Part shown: one piece after another, positions 41,340 to 48,918 of the stretch | Position numbering within the stretch: position 1 is the stretch's first letter | How the letters are laid out: every line of letters begins with the position of its first letter | DNA from: Peptococcaceae bacterium | GTDB lineage: Bacteria; Bacillota; Peptococcia; Peptococcales; Peptococcaceae | Assembly (NCBI GenBank): GCA_017547685.1 | Contig: JAFYPD010000091.1 | Coordinates: forward strand, 1 to 48,918 | DNA length: 48,918 nucleotides | Direction of reading: 5' to 3' | Notes under the pieces: model-generated | Told to the model about the DNA's origin: nothing | What the model saw: only the letters and a program-made list of their open reading frames with translations | Databases searched by the model: none | Translations under genes and position numbers: made by a program

Positions 41340-44102
41340 TTGCTGAAACTATCTTTTGTTTGTCTGGATACAGAAACCACCGGGCTGGACGAAAGCGCTG
41401 AAATTATTGAAATCGGTATGGTGAAAGTGATTGACGGCCAGATTGCCGACCGCTTCAGTCAGCTGATTCAGCCGTACAGCCCCATTCCGGAAACTATCAC
41501 CCAGCTTACCTGCATCGATAACGACATGGTGGCAGATCAGCCCCACTGGAGCGATATCGAGCCGGCTGTGCTGGAGTTTATCGGCGATTATACGCTGGTG
41601 GCCCACAATGTCAGCTTTGACCGCGGCATGCTGGAAAATCATCTGGGCCGGGTGCTGCCAAACCAGTGGGTGGACACCCACGACATGGCCAAAATTTTTG
41701 TGCCTACCCTGACCAGCTACAAATTAATCAGCATTGCCGGTGCGCTGGGCATCGATGGCGACGGCTTTCACCGCGCCCTGCAGGATGCCGACATCACAGC
41801 CCGGGTGCTGCTGCAATTATCGGATCAGGCCTGCCAGATGGATCCCTTTGTGCTGCAGAAAATCATTCAGGTATTTGAAGGCGAAGACTGCGGCTTAACT
41901 GCATTGCTGCGCGCCATTCAGAGCGAAGCAGTGGCCCGCGCTGAAATCGGCAAGCGCTACAAACCGGAAAAAATCACACCGGTATACGGAAAACGTCCGC
42001 TGCTCACCTTTGACGAGATGGATTCCTTTTTTGAGCCCGGCGGCCTGATGGCCAATGCATCTGACTCCTATCAGCACCGGCCGCAGCAGCTGAAAATGCA
42101 GCAGACCATCGCCGAAGCATTTTCCTGCCAGACCCACGGCATCATTGAAGCCGGCACCGGCACGGGCAAATCCTTTGCCTATCTGCTGCCTGCGCTTCTT
42201 TGGGCCTACGAAAACCAGTGCCGGGTGCTGGTATCCACCAACACCATCGCACTGCAGGAACAGCTTTTCAACAAAGATATCCCGTTTCTGAAGCAGTGTC
42301 TGGATTACGATTTTCCTGCGGCGCTGAGCAAAGGACGCAGCAATTATATCTGCATGCGCCGGTTTGACCAGTATGTGAAACAGGCATCCACCGTCAGCTG
42401 GACCGAAAAACTGTTCATCGCACAGCTGATTCACTGGCTCACCTTTACCGAACAGGGCGACAAGGAAACCCTGAACTTCAACAAGCTGGAGCATCAGTAC
42501 TGGGCATCCATTGCCAGCCAGACTGAAACCTGCCTGGGCGGACAGTGCAGCCGGTTCCGCGACTGCTATTACATGAACAACCGCAAACAATGCGAAAACA
42601 GCATGCTGATTGTGACCAACCATGCCCTGCTGTTACAGAACCTCAAGCTGGAAAACCAGATTCTGCCGAGCTTTGACCACGTGATTATCGACGAGGCGCA
42701 CAACCTGGAAGACGAAGCCACCCGTCAGTTTACCGATACGGTGGATTTAGAGTTTCTGCGCAAAACCAGCCAGCATCTGCTGCGCAGCAGCAGCGTGGTG
42801 AGCCGGATTATCAATAAAGTGAAAGATTTACACGAGAACACCGATGCCTGCGGCGAACTGCTGCTGGCCCAGCGTCAGCTGAAAGACGATGCAGCCGTGC
42901 TGGAACAGCAGGTGAAAACCGCCATCGACTTTGTGTTTACCGTTCATCAGCTGGCACACAGCAACGAATACCGCATCACCGCCAAGGAGCGCAAAACCGA
43001 CTGGTGGCAGCAGCTTGCCAGCCAGCTGGAACGCATCCAGGGTATGGTGATGACCATTCACAACCGGCTGAGTCATATCCGCAACCGCATCGACATGTTT
43101 GAGGATTTAGACCTGCTGGCCAAAGAGCTGGTGTTTCACCAGAACTGGTTTGCCGAACAGCATCAATTTATGGAAACATTCTTAGGCGAAAAACGGAAGA
43201 ACGACATCTACTGGATCGAATACACCCGCAGCACCTGGGGATCCAACCTGTGCCTATCGGTGGCACCGATTGACGTGATGCCCCTGTTAAAAGAGCGGTT
43301 GTTCAAAGCCAACAAGAGCGTTGTTCTCACCTCGGCCACCCTGGCCATTGCCAACAATTTAAAATACACCGCGCAGCTTTATCTGCTGGACGACGACGAA
43401 TATTTATCGTACATCACGCCGTCGCCGTTCAACTATCAGAAACAGTCCTGCATCGCCATCCCGACCGATATCGCCGATTACTCCCAGGTCAGCGAGGAAA
43501 CCTACTCGGCCATGCTGATTCAGAGCCTGGAAAAACTGATTCAGTCGGTGACCGGCGGCGTGCTGATTCTGTTCACATCCTACGCCATGCTGAACAAAAC
43601 CTACTTTGCGCTGAAGCGGAACCCGAATCTGAAAGATTACAACATTCTGGCCCACGGCCAGGACGGCAACCGCACCAGTATCCTGCAGAGCCTGAACAAG
43701 AGCGACAACACCATTGTATTAGGCGCCAGCAGCTTCTGGGAAGGCGTGGATGTGAAAGGCACCGGCCTCACCACCCTGGTGATTACCAAACTGCCGTTCC
43801 AGCCGCCAACCAGGCCCATCACCAGCGCAAAAATGGAGTATATTCAGGCACAGGGCAAAAACAGCTTTGCAGCCTACAGCCTGCCGCAGGCCGTGCTGAA
43901 ATTCCGCCAGGGCTGCGGGCGGCTCATCCGCTCCGCCGACGACTGGGGCTCCATCGTAATTTTAGACAAACGGCTCCTGAGCAAAGGCTACGGCAAAGAC
44001 TTTATCAACTCCCTGCCCAAACAGCCAATCGTGCGCAAACCACTGGACGAAGTCTGCCAGACCCTGCACGACTGGATGCAGCAGAAAGCAAAAGGCAGAT
44101 AA
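41340..44102 (+). CDS. dinG: DinG-family helicase with N-terminal DEDDh exonuclease domain
   Basis: A 920-residue DNA helicase fused to a DnaQ-like 3'-5' exonuclease, as in Bacillus/Staphylococcus DinG. Exonuclease: FVCLDTETTG (Asp10, Glu12), AHNVSFDRGML (Asp94), HRALQDAD (His144, Asp149). Helicase: EAGTGTGKS (270-278), IIDEAH (449-454), late motifs SFWEGVDVKG and QGCGRLIRS. Cysteines at 338, 398, 403, 409 and 418 suggest an XPD-type iron-sulfur cluster, which Bacillus-type enzymes often lack. TTG start at 41340 after GGAGGGG, 19 bases from ahcY, so co-transcribed. Confidence 0.93.
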   Translation: MLKLSFVCLDTETTGLDESAEIIEIGMVKVIDGQIADRFSQLIQPYSPIPETITQLTCIDNDMVADQPHWSDIEPAVLEFIGDYTLVAHNVSFDRGMLENHLGRVLPNQWVDTHDMAKIFVPTLTSYKLISIAGALGIDGDGFHRALQDADITARVLLQLSDQACQMDPFVLQKIIQVFEGEDCGLTALLRAIQSEAVARAEIGKRYKPEKITPVYGKRPLLTFDEMDSFFEPGGLMANASDSYQHRPQQLKMQQTIAEAFSCQTHGIIEAGTGTGKSFAYLLPALLWAYENQCRVLVSTNTIALQEQLFNKDIPFLKQCLDYDFPAALSKGRSNYICMRRFDQYVKQASTVSWTEKLFIAQLIHWLTFTEQGDKETLNFNKLEHQYWASIASQTETCLGGQCSRFRDCYYMNNRKQCENSMLIVTNHALLLQNLKLENQILPSFDHVIIDEAHNLEDEATRQFTDTVDLEFLRKTSQHLLRSSSVVSRIINKVKDLHENTDACGELLLAQRQLKDDAAVLEQQVKTAIDFVFTVHQLAHSNEYRITAKERKTDWWQQLASQLERIQGMVMTIHNRLSHIRNRIDMFEDLDLLAKELVFHQNWFAEQHQFMETFLGEKRKNDIYWIEYTRSTWGSNLCLSVAPIDVMPLLKERLFKANKSVVLTSATLAIANNLKYTAQLYLLDDDEYLSYITPSPFNYQKQSCIAIPTDIADYSQVSEETYSAMLIQSLEKLIQSVTGGVLILFTSYAMLNKTYFALKRNPNLKDYNILAHGQDGNRTSILQSLNKSDNTIVLGASSFWEGVDVKGTGLTTLVITKLPFQPPTRPITSAKMEYIQAQGKNSFAAYSLPQAVLKFRQGCGRLIRSADDWGSIVILDKRLLSKGYGKDFINSLPKQPIVRKPLDEVCQTLHDWMQQKAKGR

Positions 44103-44115
44103 ATACGCAAAATAA

Positions 44116-44160
44116 AAAGTGTACTGATTTGGCACAATGCTAAACCAGTACACTTTTTTC
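44116..44160. terminator. Terminator of the ahcY-dinG unit
   Basis: AAAAGTGTACTG (44116-44127) pairs with 44147-44158, with T-run at the end on the plus strand and A-run before it, so possibly bidirectional. Confidence 0.75.
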
Positions 44161-44206
44161 GTACTTCCTGTCTCTCATCCATTCTTCATCCGATGATATC
44201 GTGTTG

Positions 44207-44530
44207 TTACTTCTTTTTCTTTACTTCATACACAGCCTCTGATTCCGCTATCACCATGCTTTCATTTAATACATCCAGTACGTACTCTTTGGATACCGCC
44301 AATGCCTCGTCCATATTCCAGCCTGATAACAGCATATTTGCCACCTCCGCTCCATTTGCCTCCAGAAATTCTTTCATCAGATTGTGTTCAATTCCATATT
44401 CGATTGCCTGCTTGATTGCCTCTTCCAAAACCAGACCATCTGCCAGATTTGCTTTGATTTTGCCGATAAACCGGCTGTATTCGTTCAGACTCCGGCTTCG
44501 TTGCACAATCTCTGCAACATGAGTTTGCAT
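44207..44530 (-). pseudogene. Rpn-family (PD-(D/E)XK) nuclease, C-terminal remnant 1
   Basis: A 107-codon frame that carries only the C-terminal half of an Rpn-type recombination-promoting nuclease: SRSLNEYSRFIGKIKANL, then EEAIKQAIEYGIEHNLMKEF, and GAEVANMLLSGWNMDEA. The nuclease core is missing and there is no ribosome site at the ATG (44528-44530), which lies four bases after the DUF4143 ATPase stop. Bases 44287-44432 are repeated, with few changes, at 46195-46339. Confidence 0.7.
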
Positions 44531-44533
44531 TGT

Positions 44534-45829
44534 TTATTTTTCGAGAATCTGCGGATCAAGAAGAAAGTCATAAATATTCACAGTCAAGATACCATAGTCA
44601 TCATAATAGGGCTGCACAATATCTTTTGTGATAATAATCTTTTTGAAAGAATCATCTATCTTTCTGAACGGTCTAATTTCCTGCGTACGCTTCGCTTCAT
44701 CCGGAAGTGAATATGCTGACTGAATATAATATCTGGAAGAACCAAGATTGCATACAAAATCAACTTCAAGTTGTTTACGGATAACCTTACCGTCCTGATC
44801 TCGCTCTGCAATCGGTATTACGCCTACATCCACACTGTAGCCACGCATACGAAGTTCATTATAAATCACGTTCTCCATAGAATGGGTCTGCTCAAACTGA
44901 CGGAAATTGATTCTGGCATTGCGAAGTCCAAGGTCAGAAAAATAATATTTCTTCGGAGTTTCAATGTAAGCCTTTCCTTTAATATCGTATCTTTGTGCTG
45001 ATTCAATCAGGAAAGAGTCTTCAAAATAATCCAGATATTTCTTAATGGTAACGGAAGTGATTCTGGATTTCTTTACAGTCTTGAAAGTATTCTTCAATTT
45101 TTCCGGATTGGTCAACGAACCAATAGCAGAAGAAAGGATATTCAACAGATCTTCCAATTCACCGATATTCCTCACACGATTTCGCTTAGTAATATCTCGA
45201 ATATAAATCTCATTAAACAGATTCTGCAATGCGGCAGCTTTATCATTTGCACCCTCACGAAGAACAATCAAAGGAATGCCGCCATAGAGCATATATTCAG
45301 ATAAGCCCATGTACTTATCACCGCTGTAAACGGTCATAAACTCGGCAAAACTCAGGGGATACATATGAACCTCGTCTCCACGACCGGCAAACTCAGTGGC
45401 AATATCTTTGGACAGAAGTTTTGCATTACTTCCGGTCACAAATACATCCACATTATCTTTTCGTAGATAACCATTCAGAACAGCTTCAAAGCAATCCAAC
45501 ATCTGAATTTCATCAAGAAGCAGATAGTACATTCCTTCACCTACGACTTTGGAACGGATATAGGCCATGAACTTTTCAGGGTCAACTCCACGCTTTTCCT
45601 TTTCAATCTGAATCAGGCTTTCTCCAATGAGATAAAGATCATCTGCGGAATCAAATGCAAAACGGATGATATGGTCGGCGTCCACGCCATTTTCCAGCAG
45701 ATGGCGGTAAAAAAGGTTATTCAGCAAATAGGATTTTCCGCATCTACGAATACCAGTGATTACCTTAATCAGTCCATTGTTTTTTCTTTTTATCAATTTA
45801 TCCAAATAAAAATCTCTGCGAATCTCCAT
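44534..45829 (-). CDS. AAA_14/DUF4143 ATPase
   Basis: A 431-residue ATPase of the archaeal/bacterial DUF4143 type: Walker A TGIRRCGKS (25-33), Walker B YLLLDEIQ (102-109), sensor VTGSNAKLL, then a C-terminal DUF4143 domain (about 200-390) with YFSDLGLRNARI and the nuclease-like EVDFVCN. Such genes are frequent, scattered accessory genes in anaerobes; function unproven. Start at MEIRRDFYL (ATG 45827-45829, AAGGAGG seven bases upstream). Two related dyads lie upstream (45856-45869, 45940-45953). Flanked by two pieces of an Rpn nuclease gene, as if inserted. Confidence 0.88.
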   Translation of the reverse strand: MEIRRDFYLDKLIKRKNNGLIKVITGIRRCGKSYLLNNLFYRHLLENGVDADHIIRFAFDSADDLYLIGESLIQIEKEKRGVDPEKFMAYIRSKVVGEGMYYLLLDEIQMLDCFEAVLNGYLRKDNVDVFVTGSNAKLLSKDIATEFAGRGDEVHMYPLSFAEFMTVYSGDKYMGLSEYMLYGGIPLIVLREGANDKAAALQNLFNEIYIRDITKRNRVRNIGELEDLLNILSSAIGSLTNPEKLKNTFKTVKKSRITSVTIKKYLDYFEDSFLIESAQRYDIKGKAYIETPKKYYFSDLGLRNARINFRQFEQTHSMENVIYNELRMRGYSVDVGVIPIAERDQDGKVIRKQLEVDFVCNLGSSRYYIQSAYSLPDEAKRTQEIRPFRKIDDSFKKIIITKDIVQPYYDDYGILTVNIYDFLLDPQILEK

Positions 45830-45855
45830 CGCCAAACCTCCTTGCGAAAGGTTTT

Positions 45856-45953
45856 TGCAACTTGTTGCACTTTTCCTTTCTATTATATCCAGACAGCATT
45901 GAAAAATCAATATGTCAGCTGCTCTTTAGAATGGATTTTTGTAACTTGTTGTA
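45856..45953 (-). promoter_or_regulatory. Two related dyads upstream of the DUF4143 ATPase
   Basis: TGCAACTTGTTGCA (45856-45869) and TGTAACTTGTTGTA (45940-45953) within longer similar blocks, 84 bases apart. The first is a perfect dyad around TT. They may be operator sites or a repeat from the element carrying the ATPase. Confidence 0.45.
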
Positions 45954-45958
45954 TTTTT

Positions 45959-46345
45959 CTATTCTATAATCATATTATATGCTTTAGTAACAATTATTAG
46001 CCCGTATTTCAATCGAATTCTTATTGTTAGAAAAAGCAGCCACACACCGTAGTGCATGACTGCTATATAGAATATGATGTTGTACAACATCAGAGCCAGA
46101 ATCAGCTCCCGCTGCTTTTTCTGTTCACCCAGTTTCTCGCCTTTCTCCAAACCAAGTTTTTCACCGTATTCAACGCCATCTTCAAATCCTTCTTCTTTGG
46201 ATACCGCTAATGCCTCATCCATATTCCAGCCTGATAACAGCATATTTGCCACCTCCGCTCCGTTTTTCTCCAGAAATTCTTTCATCAGATTGTGTTCGAT
46301 GCCATACGCAATTGCCTGTTTGATTGCTTCTTCAAAGACACACAA
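45959..46345 (-). pseudogene. Rpn-family nuclease, C-terminal remnant 2
   Basis: The frame starts with TTG at 46345 inside the end region of the lipoprotein gene and at once reads EEAIKQAIAYGIEHNLMKEF, the same block as remnant 1, then a Gly-Glu-Lys-Leu repeat (KLGLEKGEKLGEQKK) typical of Rpn C-termini. From about residue 85 it is hydrophobic and probably not native. The N-terminal nuclease domain is missing, so a dead gene. Confidence 0.65.
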
Positions 46346-46350
46346 CAGCT

Positions 46351-47031
46351 TTATTTCAGCAAATCCGCAGCAGTGACAGCTTCTTCCTCCGTAGCAAACA
46401 ACTGCAGTTTCAGCAGAATCACATAATCATGGTCTTTTATCTGCTCTGCATAATCAGCGTTATGCATGTTATTCAGATTCAGCGGTTTAAAGCCTTTGGT
46501 ATCCTGCTCGATATCCCAGAGAGCCAGAATATATGTGCCGTTAGCCTCCACTTTTAAAGTATCATCTAAAAAAGCATACCCGTAAGAACTCGCCGGCATC
46601 GGGAATACATTCTGAACCGGTGCCAGCGTTGCGTGCACCGCCTGTTTACCATCTTCTTTTGAAGTCATGCCATGCAGCTCCTGCCCGATGTGGCGGTTTT
46701 CCTCATCCAGCATCCGGAACGCTGCCAGATAATACTCCTTGCTGCTATCCGCATCAACTCCGCCATGCCACAGAACATTGATATCAATACATTCCCCGTC
46801 CTGCCATACTTCCTGCGTCATCAGCTGCCCTTTAATATCATCCTCAAAATGAAACGCATAGCCGTGAAAATCCGCATGCAGCAGATTTTTATAATACCCG
46901 GCACCATCCACATCAAAAGGCTTACCCTCAATGGTAGAAGCCGGTGTACAGCCCGTTAAAAGCATCACAGCCACACATAAAACAGAAGCTAACTTTACTT
47001 TATTGTATTTTCTGAATACGATGTTTCTCAT
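46351..47031 (-). CDS. Lipoprotein of unknown function
   Basis: A 226-residue secreted lipoprotein with basic start, hydrophobic core (LASVLCVAVMLL) and lipobox LTGC (Cys near 28). The mature part is mixed alpha/beta with FDVDGAGYYKNLLH, WHGGVDADSSKEYYLAAFR and a last helix. Not recognised. ATG at 47029-47031 follows GGGAGG. The gene ends right where the Rpn remnant begins, so a rearrangement point lies just after its stop. Confidence 0.7.
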   Translation of the reverse strand: MRNIVFRKYNKVKLASVLCVAVMLLTGCTPASTIEGKPFDVDGAGYYKNLLHADFHGYAFHFEDDIKGQLMTQEVWQDGECIDINVLWHGGVDADSSKEYYLAAFRMLDEENRHIGQELHGMTSKEDGKQAVHATLAPVQNVFPMPASSYGYAFLDDTLKVEANGTYILALWDIEQDTKGFKPLNLNNMHNADYAEQIKDHDYVILLKLQLFATEEEAVTAADLLK

Positions 47032-47118
47032 ACCAATGCAGCCTCCCTGATGTTTGTAATTCTACAATCACTATACATAATTTTCTGCTAAATAGCAAGA
47101 ATGATTCTGTGTATTATG

Positions 47119-47144
47119 TAAAATAAGCCCGCAATCGCGGGCTT
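47119..47144 (-). terminator. Terminator of the interrupted gene
   Basis: Minus-strand AAGCCCGC (47144-47137), loop GATT, GCGGGCTT (47132-47125), then ATTTT. Starts three bases after the TAG at 47148-47150. Confidence 0.65.
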
Positions 47145-47147
47145 GAA

Positions 47148-47564
47148 CTATTCTATCTGCTCTATTAACATTGCACAAACTTCCCGATACATCCCCTGCA
47201 TCTTGCAGGCTTTTAAAAGATACAACGAATTAACTTTACCGTTAAAGAGCGTATTTATATACTGCACAAACTCTTTTCCTCACTGTTCCATCGACAGCGA
47301 TGTGTCAAACAGAACCGGTTCATCCCCGACCATGTACATTTCATCCGGGAACTCCCGTCCTTTCATCTTAGCATTCATTTTCATAAGCACTTTCAAAATC
47401 TTTGCAGCTTCTGCTTTTGATAAATTCGCCGTAAGCACATACTGAAAAAATGCATACTTATTATCATCTGGCAGCATCATCTGCATTATACTCATGTGAT
47501 ATTTCATAGTTTCTATTTCTTTTTTCAACAGCATATAATCCGTTTCTAACTGCTTTAAATCCAT
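47148..47564 (-). pseudogene. Small helical protein interrupted by an in-frame TGA
   Basis: The first part (47280-47564) encodes 94 residues from MDLKQLETDYMLLKKEIE, coiled-coil then a helix-turn-helix-like NLSKAEAAKILKVLMKM. After MEQ and TGA (47280-47282) the same frame stays open for 43 more codons (GKEFVQYINTLFNG... to IEQIE, TAG 47148-47150), with protein-like composition, and ends at a terminator. So the ancestral protein was probably about 138 residues and has been cut by one stop. The 94-residue form may still be made (GGAGGTG before the ATG). Family unknown, perhaps DUF1878-like. Confidence 0.55.
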
Positions 47565-47645
47565 TCCAGCACCTCCGCTCTATGTATGAGTCAGGATACA
47601 GTTTACCATAAAAATGGAAAACTATAATCCTGATTTTGCTACAAC

Positions 47646-47801
47646 TTATAGTAAAAAGAAACAAATCGCCCAAGCAATATTTCTTGCCGCGGAAATTGGA
47701 AGTCCTAATTCAAATGCCATAAATTGAATCAGATTCGCTTCAAAAGAATCTGTACTGGTTTCAAGATAATTCCCAATTGCAAAAGCATTTTCCTTTAACA
47801 T
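47646..47801 (-). CDS. Possible 51-aa small protein or gene remnant
   Basis: Open frame from ATG 47799-47801 to TAA 47646-47648 with protein-like composition: amphipathic MLKENAFAIGNYLETSTDSF, then a hydrophobic C-terminus (AARNIAWAICFFLL). The frame stays open upstream to a TAG, with ESSEAVAK before the Met. No ribosome site. It may be the tail of a decayed gene or a small membrane-active peptide. The direct repeat TTTTGCAACAGC occurs at 47802-47813 and 47835-47846. Confidence 0.35.
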   Translation of the reverse strand: MLKENAFAIGNYLETSTDSFEANLIQFMAFELGLPISAARNIAWAICFFLL

Positions 47802-47890
47802 TTTTGCAACAGCTTCAGATGATTTCTCAATCTATTTTGCAACAGCCCCTTATCAAAAATTTTTCAAAATTTTCTTTATACCAAACTTAT

Positions 47891-48088
47891 TTAATAGCAC
47901 CACGGAAACATAATTAACACTATTACTGTTGCCCAGTGAATTAAACATGTCAAAAGAATATTTACTCGTGCATCTTTTCCTTCGATAGATTCTTTTATTG
48001 CTTTTATTAAGAACAGTGGGTATAAACATGACGCAATCGTCACAATTACCATCATCCCATAAAGCATATCTCTTGTCAAAAAAATCAT
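47891..48088 (-). CDS. Small two-TM membrane protein
   Basis: A 65-residue protein with two hydrophobic helices (MLYGMMVIVTIASCLYPLFL and NILLTCLIHWATVIVLIMF) joined by a short charged loop IKESIEGKDARV. Start ATG 48086-48088 with GAGGAA upstream; a GTG four codons earlier overlaps the stop of the secreted protein gene. Its size and position right after a secreted protein gene are like those of an immunity or accessory membrane protein, but this is only position-based inference. Confidence 0.6.
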   Translation of the reverse strand: MIFLTRDMLYGMMVIVTIASCLYPLFLIKAIKESIEGKDARVNILLTCLIHWATVIVLIMFPWCY

Positions 48089-48096
48089 ACATTTCC

Positions 48097-48807
48097 TCAC
48101 ATGTACGAGGTTTTAACAATTGTAGGATATACTTCTTCTGTAAACGGCGCTCCAGTATAGGAAATACTTACACCTCCAGCAGCCAAGGTTGGTAAAATTG
48201 CGGTTGTAGAATGGATGTATTTATATGCTAATTTTGCAACTTGCTGTTCGCCCGCTTGTACTAATGCAATTTTACCTTCACCACTTTTTGCCCAATAGGT
48301 GCTATTCTGGATGTTGACATCTATTTCTGCATCCACAGAACCTGCTTCGTATTGAACTAACTGAATCTCATCTACAATATCCGCAGGATTTAGAGCATCG
48401 GAATCATAGTCTACAACAACAACATTATAATTGCTCCCTGCCGAACGGTCTAAATAAAAATCACCATTCCAGCCTAATGCGATAATGTCTGTATGTCGTA
48501 CCAATGGACGAGAACTCCAATTCCAACTAAAATTTGCTTTAAAATAAGTCATATCTTTAGAAGCATTATAATTGAAACTCGTAGCACGTCCAGATAATGA
48601 TACTGTTGGAGAAAGAGCTTTAGCTTCTGCTACAGTAATAGTTTCTTTATTTTCCAATTTTTTTAACTCTGTAATCTGTTCGTTCGTATATCCATATTTT
48701 TTCAGTTCTTCCGAACTCAACGTTGTTCTACGTTTGGTTTCTTCTAACAATTCTTTTAAATATACATTTTCTTTTAAATTGGTTGATTGTATAATCAAGT
48801 TGAACAA
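48097..48807 (-). CDS. Secreted-type protein, N-terminus probably lost to IS30
   Basis: About 236 residues with no ATG at the start: the frame begins with TTG at 48807, where IS30-like sequence begins. N-terminal part LSSEELKKYGYTNEQITELK followed by a linker and a beta-sandwich-like domain (TYFKANFSWNWSSRPL, TDIIALGWNGDFYLD) resembles Firmicute secreted proteins that normally carry a signal peptide ahead of this point. None is present here, so the gene appears 5'-truncated. Followed directly by a small membrane protein. Family not named. Confidence 0.55.
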   Translation of the reverse strand: MFNLIIQSTNLKENVYLKELLEETKRRTTLSSEELKKYGYTNEQITELKKLENKETITVAEAKALSPTVSLSGRATSFNYNASKDMTYFKANFSWNWSSRPLVRHTDIIALGWNGDFYLDRSAGSNYNVVVVDYDSDALNPADIVDEIQLVQYEAGSVDAEIDVNIQNSTYWAKSGEGKIALVQAGEQQVAKLAYKYIHSTTAILPTLAAGGVSISYTGAPFTEEVYPTIVKTSYM

Positions 48808-48885
48808 TTAAATAAAAAATCCATAGCAGTGTTCCTGTGGTAGAATGTAGGTGTCAAATCAACAATCACCAAAGGAGCAATCACT

Positions 48886-48918
48886 ATGGATCATGTACAT
48901 TATACCACAACTGAACAC
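48886..48918 (+). CDS. IS30-like transposase, N-terminal start (cut by window edge)
   Basis: ATG at 48886 after AAAGGAG (nine bases), reading MDHVHYTTTEH to the window edge. With the noncoding run 48808-48885 this looks like the left end of an IS; the family is inferred from the IS30 C-terminus at the other window edge and the usual IS30 layout, not from the eleven residues themselves. Confidence 0.4.
   Translation, partial: MDHVHYTTTEH

Noticed and set aside
1..48918. A 49-kb composite transposon bounded by direct IS30 copies
   Set aside because: The interior is dominated by core genes (alaS, ruvX, rnj, aro, pyr, folD, ahcY) in normal Firmicute order, so an assembly break at repeats explains the edges better.
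1..48918. CRISPR arrays, tRNA, rRNA genes
   Set aside because: No regularly spaced short repeats and no cloverleaf or rRNA-like segments were seen on either strand.

Overview
The window looks like a chromosomal segment of an anaerobic Firmicute, most likely of the class Negativicutes; the class is an inference from gene content, not proven. Firmicute marks are the alaS-ireB-ruvX-DUF1292 gene order, RNase J, the class 1B PyrD/PyrK pair, a GerW/YtfJ-DUF2953 pair, a BlaI/BlaR1-type pair and AroH-type chorismate mutase. Both window edges lie inside IS30-type transposase genes in the same orientation, so this may be a contig bounded by repeats.

Layout. 1-1.6 kb: transposase tail, then a DASS/SLC13 anion carrier. 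1.8-4.9 kb (minus): pyrD, pyrK, a small membrane protein, a transglutaminase-like protein and a small conserved protein. 5.0-6.4 kb: MATE exporter. 6.5-13.8 kb (minus): an almost complete shikimate cluster, aroF / aroA-aroE / DUF6440-aroC-aroK-aroB-aroH-yqeY; only 3-dehydroquinate dehydratase is missing. It carries a probable attenuator before aroF, a palindromic operator at the aroA promoter and a 122-bp inverted repeat after aroE. 14.1-24.0 kb: an accessory module with two LysR regulators, two paralogous cytosolic AlkP-superfamily hydrolases (about 700 aa each), a second DASS carrier and an MFS carrier. The two carriers have a duplicated promoter module with 30-bp-spaced CTGTTAG repeats. 24.4-29.3 kb (minus): ytfJ, DUF2953, DUF1292, ruvX, ireB, alaS. 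29.5-34.0 kb (minus): small acidic protein, RNase J, lipoprotein, unknown protein, folD. 34.2 kb (plus): TtcA-like thiolase of tRNA. 35.2-38.7 kb (minus): BlaI/BlaR1-like sensor-repressor pair with two 16-bp operators and a membrane-anchored unknown. 38.9 kb: NERD-domain protein. 40.1-44.1 kb (plus): ahcY and a DinG-type helicase fused to an exonuclease. 44.2-48.9 kb: a degraded, mobile-looking region with two copies of an Rpn-nuclease tail around a DUF4143 ATPase, a lipoprotein, an interrupted gene, small ORFs, and a probably IS-truncated secreted protein.

How it works together. The housekeeping part makes chorismate and prephenate, completes pyrimidine synthesis at the dihydroorotate step, and covers alanine charging, one-carbon metabolism and SAH recycling. 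The best candidate for an undescribed system is 14.1-24.0 kb: regulated uptake of an unknown anionic compound through DASS/MFS carriers, with intracellular hydrolysis by two COG3379-like AlkP enzymes. Its substrate cannot be read from the sequence.
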